64,000 nucleotides of DNA, from assembly GCA_038030265.1 (NCBI GenBank), contig CM075941.1:56645952-56709951 (forward strand), given 5' to 3'. How positions within the stretch are numbered: position 1 is the stretch's first letter; each line of letters starts with the position of its first letter. The notes below the pieces were generated by a model, which saw nothing but the letters and a program-made list of their open reading frames with translations, was not told where the DNA came from and made no database searches. Position numbers and translations under genes: made by a program. The DNA is from Corythucha ciliata. Its lineage: Eukaryota; Arthropoda; Insecta; Hemiptera; Tingidae. This document shows, in pieces, positions 30,950 to 42,619 of this stretch.

Positions 30950-33022
30950 CAGAAAAAAAAACAAAAAAACACGATAAATAATAAAAAATTAAATAATTCA
31001 ATAAAGATAAATTAAAAATTCACTGTTTTTCTCTATGGAAAAAATAGTTTACGTCTTATATAGTTATTATGTATACTTCCATTTCTTAATAAACTATTAA
31101 CGAGTTTCTCAGTCATATTCAACCTCCCGCGGGTACAACCCTTATAATGGCCAAGCAGTAACTTCTTTTTTTTAATAGATGAAGGGAGGGGGGAATTTCC
31201 TTAGGAAATTTGCTCATTTAAAAACTTAATAATACATCGATTCCACGTGAACATACCAACCGGTAAAAACTTCACCCTTGCGGCATTTCAGCTCCATTGA
31301 GGTCCACCCTCTTTCCACGCCATCACAAATGAACAGCATGCATGATGGGGAGCATGAAAGTTTTAAATGAATTGGAAAAGGAAGTAAAATTTCACCCTGC
31401 CGCAGTGAACAGCGAACACTATAAAGTTAAAGCATCTCTCGGTAACTTAATAATCATAATTAATGGAAAAGGTCACACTGTTAATTAACAGTTTATTGAT
31501 ATTAAAGGGCGATGCCTCTGATACAAATTTCTATAGGAAAATATTCTTTGACAAAATAAAGCGGGGAGCAGCAGTGCCCGCTAGTAAAAGCCCTAATTTT
31601 ATTGAACAGTGTATTTCTCTAGGGTGTAATAATTGGAGCGAAAGAGCTCCATATTTTCATTATAAAGACAAAAAAAAAAGTTAACAAAAACGGATGGCGT
31701 CACAAAAAAAAAATGTAAGTCCTGAAGTCATCCTTCTCTTTTGCCTATACCAAATTTTCCATCCTTTCCCAGGTCGGTCTTGCGCAGAGACAAAAAGGAA
31801 ACTCGATAGCTCCCCTCGACCCCCCCCCCACCCCGCTTCATCAAGCAATTCGTCAATGGTTTTCCCACCCACTCTTTCTTTACGTTTTCCAGACGCGTTC
31901 CATAGTTAAACATTACAACCCAAACTGGAAAAGGCCTTTTCAGAGTTTGTGATTGGTGGTCCTTTAAAGTCACATGAATGGAATGGGTGCGTGTTTTAGG
32001 AGGAAAATACGAGTATAGGGACCTCCTTTTAATTAAAAGGAGCAATTGTTTTAAAATTATACCGAGGCCTGTATGTTTAATTAGCCAGCAGCTAAAATGG
32101 ATGCAAACGCCGGTCGTAGCAATTTATATTAAACGATGAAATGGCATTGTTTTCTTATACATATACTCATTATCTATATAAATAAAGACAGGAAATTCCA
32201 AGGTTAATGTCTTATGCATCGAGTATTCATGTAATTATCGATAAGCAAAAAAGCGTTCCCCTCATATTGAAACTCGAGAAAACGTATTTTTAGAGCAGTT
32301 TTCGATGAAATGCGTGTATAGATGGTGCACTCGGAAAGGTCACTGAAGGTAATTACCCCTACAAGGACTGTCTTGGTCGTGGCACGACTTATTATTGCTT
32401 CGACAGTCTGCAAGGCACAATTACACCCAATCTCCAGTCAATAAGAACATCGAGGCGGGAAGAGAATGAGAAACCAATAAAGCGAGGCTTGACAGCTAAG
32501 GTAAAAGTGTTCTCTCGTTATTATTAACGCGAAATACACAGGGGAAAAAAAAGAAAATAAACAAAAAAAAGTTTGTGGGGGGGGGGGGGTCGCCTGGAAC
32601 AGCGCTCGGCCTTTCGTCGCACTCCTGCGGTCAGAACTAACAAAACGTTCAATTTTTGGCGCTGACGATCTTTTAGAGAGGCGTTTTGGTCGACACCGGA
32701 AAAATGGCCCTAAGAATTGCCCTCTTCAGCACGCGGGCGGAGGGGGGTACAACAATTTGGACAGAACCACGTTTCTCAGAGTTTCTGATGGTCACACGGT
32801 AAATCTGACAATCGAATTGCCGTGATGAGAGAGGGGGGGGGGGTTGTCAGTATTTTAATTTCGAGGAAAAAACCTCACCAACGTAAAAAAAAAAACAAAA
32901 AAAAACAGATTTTGGAATAAAGTTTCAAGTTTTTCGGATGTTTCGAATGTTTCATGGGTCCAAGTGCCGTCTTCGTAAGTTCGTAAGCTCCAAGGTCGAT
33001 AGATCAATTTTTTGGTGTCTCC
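30950..33022. other. upstream of bves exon A, no recognised gene
   Basis: I looked on the minus strand for an upstream exon with a donor and found none that I can support. Poly-G and poly-A runs occur near 32577, 32835 and 32890. A purine/pyrimidine-rich segment near 31820 gives chance open frames. Confidence 0.5.
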
Positions 33023-33254
33023 CTCGGTAAGCAGAGGCGTAGGTACGGGGGGGATATGGGGGATAGATTCCCCCCCTCCCAGAGCTACAAGTATGCGAAC
33101 GAAAGGGCACTAGTACCAACGCTCTAAAGAGCCTCATAAAATCTCCAAAATTGAGCGTTTCTCGTTGAAGTTACGTTTAGCAGATTTTCTCGACTTCAAG
33201 CAGCCCGAAAAGGTCCACGTGCGTCCGTGCTTCCTTGGACTTCCAGACCCTACG

Positions 33255-35297
33255 AAGTAGCGTACCGAGGTAGGGACCAGGGAGGGGGGGGGCGCCCGAA
33301 AAGCGTAAATACGTAAAAATGAGGATTTTTAGGTTATCCATGGATGTAAGGTCGGACGGTAGGACAGCGATTTGGCTACTTTATACAAATTCCTGTTTAT
33401 CCGACTTGGAGAATATAACGTTGCATGTGATATCAGCAAAGACTGTGGGCCGATTATTCGAATGAGCCCCCGAAAGCGCTATTCTGGTGGCTCAAATTGA
33501 GAAAATTGACGATATCTTGAAGAAAATTCGCGGCTAAAAAGAGGAAATACACCGTGTCCCCAGTTTCATTAGGTCCTTAAAGCCCAGTAAAGTGCTAATC
33601 GGCAATTTGCATCTTGCTGACGCGGCAAAAATTGAAAAAAATCGCTAATATTCGTGTCTATACCTGCGAAAATCGCTTATTCGTGGTTTCCAGACTGAAA
33701 TTGAGGAAAAATCTCTGATTCGCGGTGCATGGAGGCCATTCTACGAATAAATTGTGGAAATCAACGCCAAATTGTTGTTTTTGGGCCAACCCCGCGGTTA
33801 CAATTGGACAAAATGGCAAATTCACAACTGAAATTGCGAAAAATCGCCTTTTCGCGTATTAAAAAAGGGAATAGATGCTAAATCGTCGCAAAATTAGCGT
33901 AAAACGCTATTCCAAAGCTGAAATTGGGAAACTCGCTAATTTTCAATTGGCGGATATAGGTGAGGAAAAACATTAATTCGCGGATGCAAATGAAGAAAAT
34001 CAGTAATTCGTGGCTAAAATTGAAAAAAAATCACTAATTAGCGCGGCTAAATTTGAGAAAAACGCTAATTTTTAGTTCAAATTGGGGAAAAGTGCTAATT
34101 CTCAGCTAAAAATGGAAAAAATGACTAATTTGCAGCTTTAAATTGAGGAAAACTCCAATTCTTGGCAAATATTGAGGGCAGTCGGTATTGCACGGGTTGG
34201 AAACGCTACGGCAGCTAAAATTTAGAAAAATCGCCAATTCACTTCTAAAATTCAGGAACATTAATAATTTTCGTATAAAGTGTGGTGAAATTTTTAATTC
34301 ACGCGCCTTATTCGCGCATTAATCTGAAAGCAACTTTGTGGCTAAAATTCAGAAAAACCGTACATTCATGCACGGTTTTAAGTAAAAACAACGCTGATTC
34401 ACGGGCTAGAACTGAGAAGAAGCAATAAGCTATTCCTAAAAGTAATATAAAATTGCTAATACGGTGTTAAAAAGTGAAAAAACCGCTAATTTGCGGGTAT
34501 TATTTAGAAAATAAATAATTTGTCTGGCCAAAATTTAGAAATTAAGTTAATTTTAAGCCTGAATTCGCGGCTAAAATTGAGAAACATTCTAATTTGTGTC
34601 AAAACTAAATAAATACGCCATTTGCGGCTTCTGAATGCAAAACTTTTGAGGCCGAAATTGAGAAAAAGCGCGAATTCATGGCAATCAGCGAAAAAACTGC
34701 TCATGCGCGGGGAAAACTGAGAAAAATCGCTCATGCATTGCATATGGTGAACCAAAAAAATCCTTATTTGCGAAAAGCCCTCTGTTTCGCGGCTAATATT
34801 GAGGGAAACGCTTGAGAAAAACTATAATTTTCAGCTAAAACTGAGAAAAGTGCTAATCCCTTACTAAGAAAATTGAAAAAAATCGCTAATTTGCTGCTAA
34901 AATTGAGGAAAGCTCCAAAACTCGTGGAAAATTAAGAAACTCGCTCACGGGATAAAATCGCTATCTACTTTGCTGCTAAAGTTGAGAAAATGCTCATTTC
35001 ATGGATATGGGAGGGGGATAAAACTGCTAATCCGCGGCTGAAATTGAGAAGAACTCTGAGCTGATTTGCGGGTAAAGTTGACAAAAAGCACTCATTCATG
35101 GCTAAAATTGATAAATCATCGGCTTAAACTGGTCATAAAGTGCTAATTGGCGGATAGAAAAGGTGAAATTGCGGTAATTCGTGGCTAAAATAAGGAAAAG
35201 GCTAAGTTAAAATTATATGTCTTGTTCATACAGAGAGACTCAGGGGCTTCTTGGAGATTTCCGCGATTGGGCCCCGATAGGTGTAGGTCCGCCAGTG
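33255..35297 (+). mobile_element. array-carrying element F, nested in B
   Basis: The unit starts aagtagcgtaccgaggtagg and ends ggtccgccagtg, the same ends as D and E. ACCCTACG (33247-33254) and ACCCCACG (35298-35305) form an 8-bp duplication with one mismatch. About 1.7 kb of the inside is the plus-orientation ~30-bp array, including the gaaccaaaaaaatccttatt marker near 34748. Confidence 0.72.
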
Positions 35298-35610
35298 ACC
35301 CCACGATACGCGGTTTCATCCATTTCTAAATTTTAGCCGTTTCCTCTAAAAATCGCCCAACTGAGATATTTTTAGGGTTAATTTTTCTGAGTATTTCGAT
35401 TTGAGCCGAACGTATGAGTCCCGTGGAGATACGCTCAATTGACCAACGTACGCGGTTTCCTTCAAAACATCATGGAGTGGCCACCACTGTCCCTTAAATT
35501 GGGTAAAAGTGTGCGTTTGCAAGCACTCGTATCATCGACTTCGTCGATCTGTATCCGGGAGAACTTCTTGAGACTAGCAGACTAGCCTCTACTCTACTCA
35601 TTCCATAACA

Positions 35611-35754
35611 GAACGATTAATCGAAAAGAAAATTCTGGAATGTCTGGATGAATCAGGGATTTATAGTAATTTTGTTCTCGGGCAAGGCTATGATGGGGCC
35701 AGAAAGATGTCCGATAGATTTAAGAGTGTGCAGGCTGGATGGAATGATAGCTAA
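35611..35754 (+). pseudogene. hAT-type transposase fragment
   Basis: One frame reads ERLIEKKILECLDESG, then FVLGQGYDGARKMSDRFKSV, and stops at 35754. GQGYDGAxxMS followed by VQ is a hallmark of hAT-family transposases of the TTF/ZMYM-like type. No zinc finger or dimerisation domain is found, so it is a relic. A related piece (GYDEARKMS-like, minus strand) is at the left end of element C near 42670-42735. Confidence 0.75.
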
Positions 35755-35845
35755 AATGTGAAATTACCCCCTCCCCCCCACCACAACGAGATTTTAATCT
35801 GATCCCCCCGTAGGACAAATTCCTACCTACGCCACTGCACGGTAA

Positions 35846-37472
35846 GTCACCCTTCGGAATTTTCTATTGGTTCATGCTCCCCTCGCCTTCTTCCACAGGT
35901 CCCACTCCTCTACACACCTTATGAATAACAATTTAGCAAGCAGATTTATGCACGTTTTAGTAGGGACGAACAAAGAGAATTAAAGTTTGAGTCTGGGCGG
36001 AGGGTTTTTGAAACTTTTGAGGAGTTTTAGGACTCGGGTAAAGTGCTGTAAGCGATGTATCAGCCTTCAAGTAGTGGCCGTGGTGGTTTATTTTGTCATG
36101 GAACTCTATTTTCTATGTCAAATGAATTTTCACGGCTTGAATTTTATATTACACTTTGTCAAAATTTAAACCCTCGCGGAGAAACTTCCATTTCAAAGAA
36201 GTCTCGCCTTTTAATTTCGCCGAGTAAGGTCAGTAGTTTCGATGTTATTCGATTAACTGACATATATATCTCCCCGGGGGCTTCCCTGTGTTGGTTTTCT
36301 TGTAATGAATACTTTGCCCTCGAGCACTGCCCACCGATGAAAAATGCGTGCATTTATTACATTCCATTCTTTTGTTTTGATGTAATACGAACCCCTCTTT
36401 TTTTTCTCATAGCCTTGTGACAAGGTCGAATTCCCACATCATTACGATTCACCGCGAAGTGCATTAGTTTTAATAGAAATGAAGTCTTATATGTTATAAG
36501 TTCACATCAAATCCGGTAAACCATCGCAAGTTTCAAATTTATTGTGGTTGTTGTGACACTTTCATCAGAAACGGAGCCTGTTGTTTTGTCCCACTCAATA
36601 TAGGATTCGGTATTTAGTTGCGTCATTTAGCTGAGAGCTCGCTTAAAAAGAATTTAATTAAAGCTGAAGCTCAAGTCATTGAAACTAGAACCTCGGCGTA
36701 CTCTGATCTCATTTATCAGAAACACTGTCTCAGCAATCCAAAAAAGTATTTGTAAAAATTGTCTCGTGAATATTTCCCTCCTGCGACTCTCGGGCGCCTT
36801 TGCCTATTTTTTGTATGGTCGGCGTTCCACCAGCGGTGCATCATAAGTTGGCTTGATTGCATTCTTTCCCCGTATGAAATTCAATAAGCTGAACGTTTAA
36901 CCTTACGGAGTTTTCCGCTAATCTTCAATGCAAAACAATTTTGTCAGAATGTTTTCAAGGTTTCACCATTGTCAAGAAATCCATTGAATTTAATTTTAAT
37001 CTGTAGGTAATCGTTAAGTTACGGTCTCGAAACTGCGCAACTTTGCTTGCTTAAGGCCCTTAAACTTGCAATTTCACTGAAATTACGACGTGATGAAACT
37101 TGTAATATCACGAATACTCAGTCAGAAAACTCCCAATTTCACCAGGCATGCAAATCAGTTCAGTTGACGTCTTTCTCTCCTGGGTACTAGTCGGGGTTTC
37201 TTTCCTTGTACTTGCTGTGATATATAGATTGTAACCGACTGTGATAAAAGATACTCGGGATGGAGAGGAATTTTTCTTTCATGGCTTGATGTTCCTCATC
37301 GAGATTTTTCTTGACTTTTTTCTGTTGAAAAAAATTTGCCAGAAGTGCCTGAAGAGGTCGACGAAACGTTGCGAAAGAATGAAGAAGTTTCGAAAAAAAA
37401 TTTTTTGCCTTTGCCCGTAAATAGTCGATAGCTTAGATACTGTTCTAACAATAATGATGGGCGATAATTTCA
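35846..37472. other. no recognised gene or repeat
   Basis: This AT-rich single-copy-looking sequence lies between hAT element B and the Gypsy relic. Short open frames occur on both strands, without domains or convincing splice sites. Confidence 0.5.
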
Positions 37473-39557
37473 TTGAAAATAGAAATAAGCAAATGTCGGT
37501 TCGCTATAGAAGAGGTGGAGTATCTGGGCTACTTAATTTCGGGAGAGGGAATTCGTCCGAGCCCTAATAAATTACAGTCGGTAGAGAACTATCCAGTGCC
37601 TCGGGATGCTCGACAAATTAAAAGATTTCTTGGATTAACCGGGTATTTCCACCGATTTGTGCCTAGGTATGCGACAATCGCCCGCCCGCTTACGGATTTG
37701 ACGAAAAGTGGAGTCAAGTACTACTGGTCAAAAAAACAGGAAGAGGCCTTTTTGACGCTAAAGGAGGCACTCGTGCGACGTTCCATCCTTCGAAATTTCG
37801 ATCCGAGTGACGAGACAGAACTTCATACTGACGCGAGTTCTGTGGGGCTAGCGGGAGTACTCCTCCGGAGGAAGAGTGGGGGAGGGGGACCTCTCCAGCC
37901 AGTTCAATTCCTCAGCAAAAAACTGAGCTTCATCACCGAAGCTAGAATTGATGGCGATCATCTGGTGCCTCGATCGACTGAGACCCCTCATCTTGGGACT
38001 ATCCGTCGTTGTCGTAACTGACTGCCAAGCCCTTGTTTACTTGAATGCTCACAAAACCAAAAATCCGCAGGTGACCAGATGGTCCGAGCTAATCACCGAA
38101 TACGACATCGAGATACGATACCGTCCAGGGAGTCGCATTGCAGCATGTTGATGCCCTGAGTCGAGCACCTGCAGGGGAAGAGTCAGACACCCTCGACGAG
38201 ATCCTTAGCCGCCGAGTGGAAGTGTTGCTCGCAGATTGACCGTCACGGAATCGTCCCATACCGAAAGACTGCGCACCCAAAGTCACAGAGGAGGATTTCA
38301 TCGCTGGACTACAGAGACAGGACGCGGAGTTGATGGAGGTCATCAACGCGCTTTCGACCGAAAGTGAGCGGGACATTCCAGAAGGGTATGACATTTTTTA
38401 CGGTATTTTGTGCCGCCGCGTCGTGACCAATTCAGGGAACCGTAGACAGTTTGTAGTTCCTAAGGTGGCGCGTAAGGGGATTGTTATCCGGTACCATGAC
38501 TTAGCCGGTCATTTTTCGGTGGATAGGACCGTCGATTTGATTCAAAAGCATTTTTACTTTCCCAGAATGAGACGTTATGTTCGAAGACATATAAATATGT
38601 TCTTAACATGCATTTTAACTAAGATTCCAGGTGGCCCGAAGCCGGGAAAATTACACCCCACGACGCCCGGAGGACGACCATTCGAAATCATTCACATGGA
38701 CCACTTGGGCCCATTCGAGAAGAGTAGGAAGGGGAACGCGCACTTGCCTTACCAGGCTGCAAGCAGTCAAGTTGAGAAGGCCAACTGAACGGTGATACCG
38801 GTTATTCGAGCGTCCATGGAAGCCAACGCAGACTGGGATACTCACATGACGACGGTGGAGAGACATTTAAACGGCGCACCGAACAAAACAACCGGCAACT
38901 GGCATTGCTCCTTTTCGAGCGGTCTACGGCTACGATCCACGCGATGGACTGATTCAGACCTTCGGGACTTGACGAATCGCCTCGATGACGGCGAATACGA
39001 GCCCCCCCCCCCCTAGGGCAAGAGCGAATTCGGCAGCGCATCGCAGATGAGCACGAGAAGTGGAAAAGAAGAGACCATGCTCCTCACCGTGTCTACGAGG
39101 TTGGCGAATTGGTCTATCTGCGTCGCGCTCCTGTCAGGACTGGAAGACCAACCAAACTGCAAGATACGTACCGGGGGTCCCCTAGTTGTTACCGAGGTTT
39201 ATCCGGGGGATAGTTATCATGTGGCAGATCTCCGAAACGAACGGGGTCATTACTATGCGACGACTGCTTGAAGAGACGGACGACGAGGAGTCACCCGAGC
39301 GTTCAGAAGAAGGCTCACGAGTGGATTGGAGCTCTCTGAGGGACCATTATGATCGTTTGACGGAGGCTGACGACCCTTCTACCTCCCCAGAGGACCAACC
39401 CGCCTTTTCTATTAACCAGCCAGAAGAAGAACAACGATGTCCCAACCAAGACAAAGATGAGGCGTCTGGCGCCCCGTCCCCGCCGACGACACCAAATGCA
39501 GTTCGCCTCAAAAGGAAGAGGCGCAGGCCCAAGCGCTTTGAAGATTTCAGAATGTGA
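37473..39557 (+). pseudogene. 5'-truncated Ty3/Gypsy Pol relic
   Basis: The sequence starts inside the RT thumb (KCRFAIEEVEYLGYLISGEG, GLTGYFHRFVPRY), so gag, protease and the RT active site are missing. RNase H follows (ELHTDASSVGLAGVLL, then AIIWCLDRLRPL in another frame). A chromatin-facing integrase begins with YHDLAGHF and a zinc module in which the first Cys of the CxxC pair seems lost (MFLTCILTK). IHMDHLGPF gives the first catalytic Asp. The sequence then skips to QVEKAN, so the second Asp region is deleted. The C-terminal tail continues through 39557 in shifting frames. At least five breaks make it dead. Confidence 0.85.
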
Positions 39558-40839
39558 GAAAGACCTTTTGTTCATTTTAATTTTTGTTTTATATTCCCTT
39601 TTGTTTGTGAGTTATCGTGTCAGAATTTCTTGAAACCCTTATGTTGTATAATTGCCCCCCAGAAATCGAGGGCGATTTCAAAGTCAGATGACCAAGAGAT
39701 GTTAGCTTTTGCCTGCTCCCCTTAGACGCTTTAGATGGAAGGAAGAGTATGGTTATGAGACGAGAGAGAATCGTGAGAGGGGGATACATATATGTTTTTT
39801 CCTTGAATAAAAAATACGAGTGCGAGTTTTTTTTTTTGAGAAGTCTAGTTTTCTATTTTCTCCTTTTTGACGAGCCGGAGAAACCCCGGCTTACATTCTC
39901 CAACCACAAAATTCTCTAGCTTCAAAATCGTAGCAGGTCCGCGAACCTCGTAGACGTGGATAACGTTTTGCGTATTTACTCTCTTTTCTCCAATCCACAC
40001 ACCACAGATGAGAAGGACAGGGCCTCCTGCACCTCCACCTCTGCCAGCGCACCTCACCCAGAAGGCAACGCGCAGGCGCTCTGAGATCCTTTTAGCATTT
40101 CATCAAATCACTCTCTATACACCTCGAGTAAAACCTTATCCACTTTAATACGCTCTAACCACAACAAGCCCAGATCACAAAAAGTCTAATTGAAAAAAAT
40201 TGACCCAACACGACAAAAACTTGAACCCAAAGAGACTAAACGCCTAAAACTGTAACCCCAAAATGCTATAATGACGAAACCATGCATTTCATGTGATAAG
40301 GTGAATAAATTATTATTATAACAACAAAATAAATTAACCACAGAAAGCAGCAATTCTACAACGCGCAAATAACCACAACAAATTCCAAATGCTTCAACGA
40401 ACCACAAAATACTTTAACCTTTAGTTTAAACAAATAAACAAACAAACAAAAAACACAGTAAACACATGAATATTTCGGCTAACAGACTAAACAAACAAAG
40501 TTGTGTCCGAAAGTTGTGGTGCTAATAAAACAAACGATCCAGTTCGTCACCATGGTTGCGTGAAGTTGGCCCGACACGTATAGTTTTAAGTATCTTGAAG
40601 GTGAAAAAGAAAAAAAAATCGGCTGATCGAACGAATAGGACGATTTTCATAAATTATTCTTACTTTATGTGAGAATAATTGATATATATATAAATAAATG
40701 AAGAGCAGAATCTAGGACAAATTGCGCCCCGTGAAGACCTTGCTAGGGACGCTGAACAAAATTAGCCAACCCGGGACTGTCTCGGGTAACCCGGGACGGT
40801 TGAAAATTTGCCCGGGATCCACGCGGCCTTTGAAAAATG
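39558..40839. other. 3' flank of the Gypsy relic; possible LTR not resolved
   Basis: Part of this stretch, perhaps to about 39900, may be the Gypsy 3' UTR or LTR, but there is no second copy in the window to define it. There is a small GC hairpin (gagccggagaaaccccggct) near 39870 and repeated ccc-ggg blocks near 40770-40815. No gene is supported. Confidence 0.4.
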
Positions 40840-41280
40840 CCCCGACACATTACAATTTCGTTGACATTGAACATGAAACGCGAAAATTTAGCCAGGAAAA
40901 TTCCAATCTCACGGATATTTTTGCCTTCAAAATGTTGCAATTTTGCGGCTGTTCTCGTGAAGTCTTTATAATAGGCACTATCGTGGCCGGCTAGCCGATG
41001 AAACTATGAAAGAATCCCTGAAATGCGAAATTTCACGGAAATAAATACGATAAACTGACAATTTCGCGAGAATAAATGCCGCAAACTAACAATTCCACCG
41101 ATATTAGACCCGAAACTGGCAATGCCGCAGATATTTTCGCCAGCAAGGGCTGCGAGGACACCGCGAATCTAAAACAAAACGGCCCGAAACTTGTACTTTC
41201 GAGAAGATTAAGACTTTAAACTTGCAATTTGCCGGACATTGAGACCCCGATAATTAGAATGTCACAGATATTTAACTCCG
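40840..41280 (+). repeat. ~30-bp array of a different unit (aaactgacaatttcgcg)
   Basis: Degenerate units contain aaactgacaatttcgcgaga or close variants, separated by atattt(a/t)-rich linkers. The period is near 30 bp. They resemble the other arrays in the aatttcg core but form a distinct family. Confidence 0.6.
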
Positions 41281-41660
41281 AATGATGTAATTTTGCGGCA
41301 TTTTTTTCAATTTTACCTGCCAATTGCAGGAAAAATTGAAAAGATCTACCCAAATTTTAGCCATGAATTAGCGCTTTTTCTCAATTTTATCCGCGAATTA
41401 GCAATTTTCACAATTTTAGCTGAGAATTGGTGATTTTTTCACATTAAGCGATTAATTAGCCGCGGGCTCGACCCAAGAACAGCACATAACGCGCTTTTCA
41501 CAATCTCAACCTTGAATTAGCGATTTTTCCAACCACTTCTGGCCAATTAGCGCTTCTTCTCTACGAAGTTGCCTCCAGAAATTGGGATTTGGCATTTTAT
41601 TAATTTTGACGGCGAATTATTGGTATTTAAATGAGCGCTTTTTCTCCATTTTAGCTGTTT
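41281..41660 (-). repeat. ~30-bp array, minus orientation
   Basis: Units such as gaattagcgctttttctcaa are the reverse complement of the 95-955 array. No transposon end is identified. Confidence 0.75.
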
Positions 41661-42000
41661 TCGGGCGACATGTCAAGATTATTATCATTATTACCTATTT
41701 TAAGGCGAAATGTTCGGCTTAAATGCTTATCAGCCAGTTTTAAGGCGCAAGTTGACGGTTTCCGATTGTAGCTGGTTTATTTTTTAAAGTGCCAATAAGT
41801 AGTGAAAAAGCATTTCAGGGCCGCTAGTGCACCGATAAAGGGGCGTAGGGGCCTCCGAGCGCACTTCGGAGCCCTCGAAAACCTTATAGATGAAATAATG
41901 GAGTGTTTTAGGTTGATAAGGTGCGAAAGTAGCAATAATACGTGTAGTAGTCAGCTCGGACTCTATTTTTTTCATCAACTTTCCTACGAAAACATAGTCA

Positions 42001-42611
42001 AGTAAAAATCACTAACTCACTTTTAAAATTGAGAAAACCCACTAATTCGCGGCCAAAATTGAGATAAATAAGCTCTGAAATTTGCGGTTGAAAATGAGAA
42101 AAAGCGCTGTAATTCGTGGCTAAAATTTGGGAAAAAGCGCTCATGCACGAATAAAATTGTAAAAAGCGCTGATTCGCGGATGAAATTCAAGAACACGCGC
42201 TAATTCACACCTGAAATTGAGAAAAAGTGCTCTTCGGTAGCTAAAGTTGAGAAAAATGCGAATTCCCAGTTTAAATTGAGATGAAGGTCTGCGATTTGGG
42301 GCTATAAAAGTTCAGAAAAAGTGCTAATTGACAGATGAAGTTGATAAAACTTCAGTTCACCGATTCTTGAGGCAACTTTGAGGGTAAAGCGCTACTGCGT
42401 GTGCGTGGGTGAAAATTAGAGTAAAATATTTGTTGAGATAGTTAATAAAAAGACTAAATCGCAGATAGAATTGAGAAAATGCGTCAATTCGATGTTAAAT
42501 TTAATAATTAGCATTGATTCGTTACACTAATTCGCGGATTCGTGGGGAAACTTCGTAGCTTGAATTGTGAGAAAACACCATTTCATGGCTAAAAGTTAAT
42601 AAAAAGTTCCG
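42001..42611 (+). repeat. ~30-bp array, plus orientation, up to the element C insertion
   Basis: Units such as gaattcgcggataaaattg-like repeats run up to the ATTCAATG target duplication at 42612. Positions 41661-42000 to the left contain no recognised feature. Confidence 0.75.
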
Positions 42612-42619
42612 ATTCAATG

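Larger units (their letters stand above)
33031..35837 (+). mobile_element. hAT-like element B with nested element F
   Basis: The left end GCAGAGGCGTAGGTACGG and the right end CCTACCTACGCCACTG are inverted relatives (CAGWGGCGTAGGTA). CTCGGTAA (33023-33030) and CACGGTAA (35838-35845) form an 8-bp duplication with one mismatch. Most of the interior is a second element (33255-35297). The right arm keeps a hAT transposase relic at 35611-35754, which fits a hAT origin for this family. Confidence 0.75.

Noticed and set aside
30702..30977. Plus-strand 91-residue acidic frame
   Set aside because: It is the antisense shadow of bves exon A, which has splice signals and family motifs on the minus strand.
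31694..31909. Possible small secreted or exon-like frame near a good AG acceptor
   Set aside because: No matching donor or partner exon, no domain, and low-complexity proline and serine content.
36055..36420. 121-residue plus-strand frame
   Set aside because: No domain, no repeats and no splice support. A frame of this length can occur by chance in 64 kb.
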